A stretch of DNA of 64,000 nucleotides, from assembly GCF_042477335.2 (NCBI RefSeq), contig NC_091247.1, positions 231,025,001-231,089,000 on the forward strand, in the 5' to 3' direction. A model generated the notes under the pieces. The model was not told the DNA's origin. It was given only the letters and a program-made list of their open reading frames with translations, and did not search any database. This document shows, piece by piece, positions 23,973 to 33,250 of the stretch (its first letter is position 1; each line of letters opens with the position of its first letter). This DNA is from Ovis canadensis (taxonomy: Eukaryota; Chordata; Mammalia; Artiodactyla; Bovidae). The position numbers and the translations under genes were made by a program.

Positions 23973-26900
23973 TCAGGGAGGCCCACGGAGCCGCTCCAGA
24001 AGCACAAGCTTGGTCTGCAGGTTCACATGGAACGGAGGCAGTCTGCTCAGGTTCACACTCAGCCCGGTGGTGCCCGGGACATGGGCCAAGACACGGTGCG
24101 TGTCCTGGTAGAGCGCCAGGGGCCCGGGAGCAGCCTCCATGAGCAGGTGCGTGTAGGCCAGCATGCGCTCCGAGCCTGGCTCCAGGTCTTCCGTCTTCTC
24201 GTACCTGCGGAGGAGAGCACGCCACGCCCTGCAGGCCCACGCTGGTCCCTGGCACCCCGTGCCCCCGGGAGCCTGCGCCACAGGGAAAACGTACCTCCAG
24301 GCACTGTTGACCTCCAGGAAGCGGGACACGCCTGTCTGGGCAGCGGCCACGTCGATGTGTAGAGCAACGTCTGTGGAGAGCAGGCCGGCCCCGTCAGCGC
24401 CGGGGGCCCGCCTCTGGCAAGGCCACCCAGGCCCGGAGCCGCACACCCACCTGCGCGGGCGGGCACCAGCTGGTGCAGCCTCTGCATCGCCACGCCGCCG
24501 GGGTAGTTGAAGTGGGACACATACAGGCCCGTGGCCGAGTACGCGGCGTTCACCACGAGGTGCCCCAGCACCAGGAGGGACCCCACTCTATGCAGCCAGG
24601 ACTCCCTGTAACTGTTCAGCCTGGGAGGGAGCAGAGCCAGGGACGGTCGTGAAGAGCACATCCACCCGCTGCCACGCCCCCACACGAGCCGTCACCACGC
24701 AGCGGATGCGACAGACTCTGAAACCCCAGCAGGCGCCAAGGCCAAACCTGCGTTAGCCCTTCAAGTGTCCCGAGTCACCCCTCAGGTCAGAGCCTGGCTT
24801 CAGGCACGTCCCGGGCTGCCTGGTGCCTGGTGCTGGGCAGAGCAAGGACAGGCGCCCGCTGCCTCTACAGGCCGGCCACAGGCCCTGCAGACGGGCTGGA
24901 CCCCGCACTAGACCCCGGCCAGATGCCCTCCCCTTTGCAACCCAGTTCATGGCCCTGGGCGAGCCCACGAGGCAGCCAGCAGCACTTACACGCGGGCACA
25001 GCCCCTGGCAGCCACAACGTTGAGCAGTGGGAAGGTGTAGATGATGAAGCGCAGCTCCTTGTGCGGCAGCAGCGAGTACAGGGCCACGAAGCCCAGCGCG
25101 GGCAGCAGCAGCGCCAGGGCCCGCCTGTCTGCCGCCCCCAGTGGCACGAAGAGCAGGCTGCAGCCCAGGCCACGCGGGAGCGCCGAGTAGAAGTACCAGA
25201 GCAGTGGCGAGGTCTGGGCGGGCGTTAAGGAGGCTGCAGGCACCCCCGCGGCAGCCCGCCGTCCCCCGCCAGCGTGATGGCGCCCCGCCCACAGCACCCA
25301 GGAGCCCCACAGCTCCGGCCACAGCGTGACCCCTCACACGGAGACAGTGACCCCTCACACGGGGACGGTGACCCCACACACAGGCTGCCACAGCTGCGGA
25401 CGGACAGCGGAACTGCCCAGAACCGTCCCTCCATCTTTCACTATGAAAACAGCCTGTCCCAGGGTGGGGGGCACACTGGGGACCCACAGCATTCTCTCTG
25501 GGGATGTCTTTTAAAGAGCCCAGAGTGAAACATTAAATCAGAAGATTGCAAGGACAGAGAATCCGGGGCTGAGACGCTGAGTGGTGTCTCCTCGGGGCAC
25601 AGACTCAGGACCAGGGAGACCCGCCCTGCAGAGGAGGAAGTGCTGGTGCTGGCGCCATGGCAGCCGTCACGCTCCCCGAGGCGCAGGTGCAGCGGACAGC
25701 AGCTCCTCGCTCTGCCTCGAAGGAAGGATACGCCCCAGTTGGCACTCTTGTTGAGGACGGTGTTATACCAGAGCACCTTCCCTTCTGGCCACACGAGGCA
25801 GCGCCAGAAATAGGAGTCCACAGCCAGCGTCAGTCCTGAAGAAGGAAGAGCAGCTCAGGGAGCACAGGCCGCCCTGGACACTGCCACAGGTGGAGGTCCC
25901 CGAGATGAGCCCCGACAGCAGAGCAGCCAGGAGCCACAGCAGCGCCCTCGGAGGAGCCGAGGCGTCGGGCCCTCCCCCCAAGCAGCCCCCACACACAGCT
26001 GCCCCCGCGTCTGCACGGCCTGGCCGAGGCACAGGAGAAGGCGGCCCTGATGCGGGTCCAGTGGAGGGGGTCCGGCGGGGGACGCTTGGGCAGCAGAGCC
26101 AGAAGACCCGCACTGGGACTCTGGGACCCCGTGGGAGGTGCAGGTGATTCTATTTATGAGGAACAGAGATGAGAAAGCCCCCAACAAAGAGGGCGCAGCC
26201 CCCACCGGCCCAGCCCCTGCGACCCACTCACCCAAGCAGAGGATCCCGGCCGGCACAGCGCAGCGCAGCGCCCGGGTCAGGGAGAGTTTCCGCCAGCAGA
26301 GCGGCAGCAGCAGTGCTAGGCCCAGGAGCAGGCTTAGCTCGGCCCTGAAGACCAGGATGACGAAGGCCGAGAGCCAGATGAAGCGCGTCCACCTCTGCTG
26401 CAGCCAGGCCGCCAGGGCCAGCAGCACTGCGGGAGGGTGGGCGCAGCGTCACTCTCTGCTCGAGGGGCACGGGAGCCCCGAGACCGCCCGCCCGGGCCGC
26501 ATCCGCACTGCCCCCACCTCCTGCAGAGCCTCGCCCACCCGGCCCCTCTGGGGTCCCTGCCCGCTCCCAGCCCCATGGACCAGCTCCTCCTCTGGGTGCT
26601 GCTCTTGGGGAGGCCTCGCCCCACCAGCTCCCCTGAGGCCAAGCCGGAGCCCTGCACAGGGACAGAGCTCGCTCGCTTCCTGGCCTCCCTGTCCTGCATT
26701 TCTGAGACACCTGGTGGGCAGCAGCTTTCGACAGACACTCGGATGGACCCCCACTGACACCAGCCCGGGAGACCGGGCAGGACAGGCCGGCAGCAACGTA
26801 CCCACGGGCAGCGCCAGCACGTTGGGGAGCGTCCGTGTGCAGTAGAACATCAGGTGGAACTGCGAGGCCGTCACCCAGCAGAACAGGGCAGCCACCGTGG

Positions 26901-28593
26901 CCCCAAACTGCCGCCTCACTTCTCTTTGTAACGTCCAGAGTCCGAGAATCACGCCGAGTCCCACGACGGCCCTGACTGAGCAGAGAGGGTGCGTGGGCCC
27001 AGGGGATCCCGTACTAAAAACGGGCCGGTGTATACAGCACGACGGCACTCAGCTGCAGAGAAGAAACCCTGCCGTGTGCAGCAGCGGATGCGCCCAGAGG
27101 TCACCATACTAGAGGTCGAGTGCAAAGGAGGAGAAGGGCGAGCGCCCCGCGGCGTCACCCGTGTGTGGAATCTGATGGACACGGACGCACTACACACGGA
27201 ACACTCACGCAGGAGGCCGCACACTGCTGGCTGCCAAAGGGGCAGCGGGGAGGGGCAGCTCAGGAGTCTGCGGCCCACAGACACACACGGCTGTGCACGG
27301 CAGACCGCAACAAAGACGCGCTGCACCGCGCAGGGAACTACGCTCAGCATCGTGTGACAACCTGTGACGGCCAGAATCGGGAAGAGGAAGATATGTATTT
27401 AAAACTGAACTGCCTCACAGCATGTCTGGTGTGAAGACAGCACTGAGAGTCAGTTCTACTTCAATTAAAAGCCTGACACACAAAATGAAATGAAATGCGT
27501 TCCGTCTAAAGCGACGGCGCGTGCTTTCCCTGAAGCTAGCATCAGGCGAGCTTGTTCACTTTCTGTTTCACTTGCCAGTAACTAGATTCTTTTGAGCATG
27601 GTGGGCCACCTTTGAGTCCTGTGACACTTTTTATTTAACAGTAAACACTTCTTAAACTCAAACAAATGGGCTGGGCATGGGAAGCAGGCGGCCTGGACGC
27701 TGGCACCCCGATCCTGGAGCTGTTCTGTGCCTGGCGGCCCCGGGCAGGGCTGGGACACTCGGAAGCTGGGCTGGGCAGGGCAGACGCGCGCAGGCGACAG
27801 CTGGCACCCCAGAGGCCCTGTCACCGGCCAGCACCTCCAGGGCTACACTTACTGAGCACCTGACGCTCAGACGTGGCCCCAGCCACCCGGCCGAGGCTGC
27901 CTGGCCCCCCCACACAAGTGGACGGCCGACCTCCGCTTCCTCGGCCCCCCTTTCCCGAGGCACAGCTGCCTGGTCCCAGGAGCTCTCCGACCACACGTGC
28001 CCACCAGCATGAGCCGTGCTGCGGCTGCTCAGGGGCGGGGCCTGGCCCCCGCTGTCACCGCCTGGGGAGGTGGGCGCTGCCCCCACTGAACTGCCTGCCA
28101 AGTGACCAAGACAGCCGGGACTCCAGGTGGCGGCCACTCCCGCCGAGGGCCCCTTGACTGGGTGGCTGCGGCTGTCTGACGCCGCCACCGCTCTTCACCA
28201 CCGCCTCCCCCACCGGAGGAGCCCTTACCTACAAGCTGAGAGTAGAACTTCGACGTCTCCAACAGCGAGAGCACGTAGACCGCGGGGCTGGAGAGCGCGG
28301 CGATCAGCAGTGGCCCGAGGAACGTCCTGGGGACCACGCCGGGGAACTCGAGGTGGTCAAACTGCAGGGAGAGGGCGGGTCAGCCGGGCCCGGGCCAGGC
28401 CCCCACACCACTCAGGCGAGCTCACCTTGTCCACATCCAGCCGGTGGTAGAGCAGGTCGTGCACAGCCTGCAGGTTGAAGCTCTCCTCCACCTTGGTGTA
28501 GGGGCAGGCGGCCAGGTGGACCGCGGCCACGGCCATCAGCAGCCCCAGGAGCTGGCGCTGCCCGCCCAGGCCCGACGGCCTTCTCCCAGCCAT
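23973..28593 (-). CDS. ALG12: ALG12, Dol-P-Man:Man7GlcNAc2-PP-Dol alpha-1,6-mannosyltransferase
   Basis: Nine coding exons on the minus strand: 28593-28426, 28361-28229, 26975-26802, 26426-26232, 25835-25732, 25213-24990, 24620-24451, 24370-24295 and 24204-23973. They total 1,476 nt; phases join without a stop to give 491 residues (human 488). All introns are GT-AG. The enzyme is an ER multi-pass GT22 glycosyltransferase that adds the eighth mannose (alpha-1,6) to the lipid-linked oligosaccharide for N-glycosylation. Family marks are the luminal-loop KVEESFN at residues 34-40 and HKELRF at 309-314, among many hydrophobic spans. The start ATG at 28,593 has A at -3 and G at +4 and matches the human MAG start. 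The exon 5 donor (GGC|GTATCC) is weak. Loss in humans causes ALG12-CDG; this copy looks intact. It is head-to-head with CRELD2. Confidence 0.96.
25323..25386. repeat. 21-bp tandem repeat in an ALG12 intron
   Basis: Three copies of a unit like 'gtgacccctcacacggagaca' lie head to tail in the intron between coding exons 5 and 6. Confidence 0.8.
27010..27475 (+). mobile_element. L1 3' end remnant in an ALG12 intron
   Basis: Sense L1 tail (antisense to ALG12). It contains 'gtgtggaatctgatggacac' and 'caggaggccgcac', then the terminal 'gatatgtatttaaaactgaac', 'gcctcacagcatg' and 'tctacttcaattaaaa'. The left edge approaches the acceptor of ALG12 coding exon 3 at 26,976. Confidence 0.82.
27476..28228. 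other. ALG12: ALG12 intron, remainder
   Basis: Non-repetitive GC-rich intronic sequence to the left of coding exon 2. No additional exon is suggested by the human protein, because exon 2 and exon 3 join with matching phase and residues. Confidence 0.6.
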
Positions 28594-29885
28594 TCTGCGC
28601 ACCCACCTCACGGACCTTCATCCACCGTGAGCACCGCAGCTCTTGAGTGTGTTCAAAGAATGGAGACACAGATTCCCAAGCTCGAAAACTCTGCTCGAGT
28701 CAACACCTGGGAGACGTGTGTGAAGGGTAACAGCACCCCTCTGAAGTATTCTGGAAACACATCAACACAGGACACTGAAAGAAAAATCACCCTTAAGAAA
28801 CGTCCACGTTGTAACCAGCCACCTTCTTTAAGCTGTCTGTGAATGCTCTTCCAGGAAAAAGGGCCCGAGTTGCAGAGCCGGAGCTGAGTGCACCGGCAGC
28901 TGGGCCCCGGGTCAGCCCGGCCCGGACACAGCAGGACCGAGAGGCTAAGATCTGGCTGGAGAGTCAAGAACACGCCGGGCTTGGCCCCCAGGGCAGTAGC
29001 TGGGGCAGACAGGCTGGGGCTGTGAAGCAGGAGGGTGGGGGGCACACCCAGAGCACAGCAGAGCAGCAGCCATTAGTGGGGGGGGAGAGGGGCAGCGAAG
29101 ATCTGCGTCCCCAGGACTGTGTGACGGGCCGTGGACTCTGCATCCTGAACTTCGCCCAGGAGCCCCTCTGAGCAGGAAGCACCACGCTGGTTGTGAGCAC
29201 AAACCGGTGGACGGCAGAAAGCAAGCCTGTTCCTGGGCAGGGGGGCGGGGGGGCGCAGACGGATGCCTGCACTGCAGGTGCCCACACACCAGGACTGGGG
29301 GGTACCCCAAGGAACAAAGATTCCAAGAAGACCACGGAGCGTCTGGGCAGCTCCTACTCGCAGGAGACCTACAACTTTCAACTCGGCGAGGGAGGAAAGA
29401 CAGCAAATTCTTCCTGTTTGTGGCTTGTCTTAAAACACGTTTGCTGTTCTTTGATCAAAACCAAAAGAGCAAAAGAAGAGAACCACAGTGCCATTTGTTA
29501 AAAGTACTTTTTGGTTAGAGGGAGATGTATTAAGCCTCTGCTCTAAGTCAGCAAGTGGGGAATCCATGACTTAATAAAATCTGGAGGAGGAAGAGGGATT
29601 CTGTTCGATACGGCGGTGGCGGCGAGGTGGGGGAAGTAAGGGAGTCAGAGGGCTTTAATAATTCAGAATCACCAAATAACGCAGTTCCGAGAGAAGTAAC
29701 AGAACTTGGTTCCCTCACCGAACTGTAAGGGCGGGATCTTCCTGTTTTCCCACCACTGTGACCTCAGCAAGGAGGGGCCTGGCCATCACGACTTGCAGCC
29801 GCATTGCCACCTGGTGCTCAGCAGGTGCTCAGCAGGCTTGAGAAACAAATGCATAACAGTTCCTAAGCGTGGATGTTATCAGCTT
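28594..29885 (-). other. ALG12: ALG12 5' leader/intron region
   Basis: Upstream of the ALG12 ATG. An acceptor for a 5'UTR exon should lie close to 28,600-28,700, but none has a convincing polypyrimidine tract and I leave it open. The rest is non-repetitive. The region to 32.4 kb is taken as the first intron because the human first exon is noncoding and adjoins CRELD2. Confidence 0.45.
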
Positions 29886-29896
29886 ACATTTTCGTT

Positions 29897-31368
29897 CAGT
29901 TCAGTTCAGTCAGTCGTGTCCGACTCTTTGCCACCTCATGAACTGCAGCACGCCAGGCCTCCCCGTCCATCACCAACTTCCAGAGCTTACTCAAACTCAC
30001 ATCCATCAAGTCAGTGAGACCATCCAATCATCTCATCCTCTGCTGTCCCCTTCTCCTCCCATCATCAATCTCTCCCAGCATCAGGGTCTTTTCCAGTGAG
30101 TCAGTTCTTCATATCAGGTGGCCAAAGCATTGGAGTTTCAGCTTCAGCATCAGTTCTTCCAATGAATATTCAGGACTGATTGATCTCCTTTAGGATGGAC
30201 TGGTTGGATCTCCTTGCAGTCCAAGGGACTCTAAGACTCTTCTCTAATACCACAGTTCAAAAGCATCAATTGTTTGGCACTCAGCTTTCTTTATAATCCA
30301 ACTCTCACATCCATACATGACTACTGGAAAAACCATAGCTTTGACTAGATGGACCTTTGTTGGCAACGTAATGTCTCTGCTTTTGAATATGCTATCTAGG
30401 TTGGTCATGGCTTTTCTTCCAAGGAGTAAATATGTTTTAATTTCATGGCTGCAGTCACCATATGCAGTGACTTTGGAGCCCCCAAAAATAAAGACTGACA
30501 CTGTTTCCACTGTTTCCCCATCTATCTGCCATGAAGTGATAGGACCGGACGCCATGATCTTACTTTTATGACTGTTGAGTCCTAAACCAGTTTTTTCACT
30601 CTCCTCTTTCACTTTCATCAAGAGGCTCTTTAGTTACTGTTTGCTGTCTGCCATAAGGGTGGTATCATCTGCCTATCTGAGGTTACTGATGTTCCTCCCA
30701 GCAATCTTGATTCCAGCTTGTGCTTTATCCAGTCCAGCGTTTCTCATGATGTGCTCTGCATATAAGTTAAATAAGCAGGGTGACAATATACAGCCTTGAC
30801 ATATTCCTTTCCCAATTTGGAACCAGTCTGTTGTTCCATGTCCTGTTCTAACTGTTGCTTCTTGACCTGCATACAGATTTCTCAGGAGGCAGGCCAGGTG
30901 GTCTGGTATTCCCATGTCTTTAAGAACTTTCCATAGTTTGTGGCGATCCACACAGTCAAAGGTTTTGGCGTAGTCAATAAAGCAGAAGTGGATATTTTTC
31001 TGGAACTCTTGCTTTTTCTATGATCCAGCACCCAGTTGCGGATGGCACTGGTGATGGAAGTAAAGTCCAACGCTGTAAAGAACAATACTGCACAGGAACC
31101 TGGAACATTAGGTCCATGAATCAAGGTAAATTGCAAGTGGTCAAACAGGAGATGGCAAGACTGAACGTCATTTTAGGAATCAGTGAACTGATTCCTGGAA
31201 CTGGAAATGGGTGGATTTAACTTACATGACCATTGTATCTACTACTGTGGGCAAGAATCTCTTAAAAGAAGTGGAGTAGCCCGCATAGTCAACAAGAGAG
31301 TTCTAAATGTAGTACTTGGGTGCAGTCTCAAAAAATGACAGAATGATCTCTGTTCACTTCCACAGCAA
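29897..31368 (-). mobile_element. BovB LINE with inverted 5' part (twin-primed)
   Basis: 29,897 to about 31,017 is antisense BovB 3' sequence: cagttcag terminus, then broken reverse transcriptase. From about 31,020 to 31,368 the BovB 5'-side sequence (endonuclease start, 'ggaacctggaacattaggtccatgaatcaagg') runs in the sense direction. Near-identical 11-bp flanks (acattttcgtt at 29,886-29,896 and acattttcatt at 31,369-31,379) look like the target-site duplication and mark this as one insertion. Confidence 0.88.
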
Positions 31369-31379
31369 ACATTTTCATT

Positions 31380-31638
31380 ACAGACACATTAATGCTTTGA
31401 TTTCCAATGATGCCGAGCAGACCACAGAACACTCACATGCTGCTCTCTGTTCCTCTGAGGTTAAAACACTGTCAAGAACTAGGAAGCATGTATAAAGCGG
31501 AGTGCTGGAAGCAGCTGCACATGTAACGCTTGGCAGGCCTGGGGCTCACAGCCGTTCCAGGCTCATCTCTGCAGACCCCACTCCACGCCCCTGCCCACAG
31601 CGCGCTCCCAAGCGAAAACCTAGACTCTGACATCTCAG
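31380..31638. other. Unassigned intronic DNA
   Basis: Short spacer with no recognised element between BovB and Bov-tA. Confidence 0.35.
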
Positions 31639-31816
31639 GGGGCTTCCCTGCTGGCTCAGATGGTAGAGAATCATCCTGCTATGCAGGAGACCTGCGTTCG
31701 ATCCCTGCATTGGGAAGATCCCTAGAGAAGGAAATGGCAACCCACTGCAGTTTCCTTACCTGGAGAATCCCATGGACAGAGGAGCCTGGTGGGCTACAGT
31801 TCATGGGGTCACAGGA
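31639..31816 (+). mobile_element. Bov-tA SINE
   Basis: Starts 'gggcttccctgctggctcag', includes 'cgttcgatccctgcattgg' and ends near 'gggctacagttcatggggtc'. Confidence 0.93.
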
Positions 31817-32375
31817 GCTGTGGGGTGAAAGCTACATTACCAAGCCTGCTCCAGGCCCTAGGGGCTTCTCCCCCAGACGAGGGTACTCTCTGCTGATGGC
31901 CGAGAGCAAAGCAGCTTATTCTGGAAGACACTAGCAGCGCCCTGCATGCCCACCCGGGACCAGGAGGAGACACACAGGGCAGGGCAAGTACACAAACCAC
32001 AGTAAGCCCCCTGGGACCGAGACCGTGAGCAATCGCCCCTGTACTCGTCCTCACCTGCCTGCAGCCGTTCCGACTGTTAATCGGAGAGGTTAACGACTGT
32101 CGTTTCCAGGACGGTGGCCCCTCAGATTAGGAAGCGACCTGCAGAGGCCCTCCTGTCCCCGTCTATTCCTCGGTCTCGACTGAAACCGGTCAAATCAGAT
32201 GTCCACGTTACTAATTCACGGCTGGAAACACAAAGGAACTGGCAAGAGATCAGGCCAGGGAAAACTATCTTTTGTACTTCTTTCTTCTGGCAGTTCTGTC
32301 CTAAAGAGACCAGGTAATGCCCACGTTCCTTCTCCTGACTTAAACCCCGGGTTTCGGCGCCAAGGGCCTAGGGCA
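31817..32375. other. Upstream flank of the ALG12/CRELD2 CpG island
   Basis: Moderate-GC unique sequence with no repeat match. It grades into the CpG island near 32,376. Confidence 0.4.
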
Positions 32376-33250
32376 CGGGGGGCGGGGAATGCAGACTGCT
32401 GGGTCCCCAGACACACTCCTCAGGCCCCAGGTGACGCGGCTGGCCCCGGGTGAGGAGCCTGGCGGTCGTCCCGCGTGCACGCGCACGCTGAGGCCCAAGG
32501 AGCCCCGCGACGGCGCCAGCCCGAGGTCCCCTCAGCCCGCCCCGAGAGCCCCAGCCACGCGCGCTGACCTCGCCAGCCCACCGCGCGGTCCCTCGAAGCG
32601 CTCGCGCCTGGGCTGCCCGCGGCCGGAAGGCGGGTGGCGGAAACCAAGAGCTTCGGCGAAGCCCTTGCCCGAACCTAACATGGCCGCTGAGGCTACGCTG
32701 CCGTCGCGGACGCCGTCGCTGCCCGGAGTAAAGATGGCCGCTCCGGGCGGCGCGCGAGAGAGGCGGACGCAAGGGGCGGGCCCGGGCCCCCACGCCCCCT
32801 AAGCCCAGCCTCCCGGCGGGACGCTGACCCGGGGCCTTCCTATTGGTAGCCGCTCGTGGCGAGCCTGGATTGGGCCGCACGGGGGCGGGGCGGACCTAGA
32901 AGGCCAATCGCCGCGCGAGGGCTGGCGTGGGGCGGGGCTCCAGCCGGCTCCGCCGAGTATCCCCGGGAACGGCCGGCGCTTCGGAGCCGGTAGGCGGCCG
33001 GAGGCCGGAGTGCTCGGCCGGTTCCCGGTGGACTTCGGCCCGCGTCCGCGCTGCCGCGACCCCGCGGCGCCGTCAGCCTCGGCCCGCCATGCGCCCGCCG
33101 GCCCTGGCCGTGCTGGGGCTGCTGCTGCTGCTGCTGCTGCCGACCGGCGAGGCCACCAAGAAGCCGACGCCCTGCAAGCGCTGCCGGGAGCTGGTGGACA
33201 AGTTCAACCAGGTGGGCCGGTCACTCCGCGGGGACGGCGGCGGGAGACGG
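32376..33250. promoter_or_regulatory. Bidirectional CpG-island promoter of ALG12 (-) and CRELD2 (+)
   Basis: Dense CpG sequence between the two divergent genes. It holds GC boxes (gggcgggg types near 32,884-32,892 and 32,929-32,937), CCAAT boxes (ATTGG at 32,842-32,846 and 32,869-32,873; CCAAT at 32,904-32,908) and a perfect ER-stress element. Two YY1-like AAnATGGCC sites lie at 32,677-32,687 and 32,731-32,741. No TATA box is evident. The noncoding first exon of ALG12 should lie in the left half, but I could not identify its donor. Confidence 0.85.
32855..32873 (-). promoter_or_regulatory. ER stress response element (ERSE)
   Basis: On the minus strand this reads CCAAT-N9-CCACG exactly, the consensus bound by NF-Y together with ATF6/XBP1. 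It lies about 216 bp upstream of the CRELD2 ATG and inside the shared promoter. CRELD2 is a known ER-stress-induced gene, so the site is very likely functional; an effect on ALG12 is inferred. Confidence 0.9.

Noticed and set aside
23580-24362. 260-codon plus-strand frame over the ALG12 3' end
   Set aside because: Antisense to verified ALG12 coding sequence; no family resemblance.
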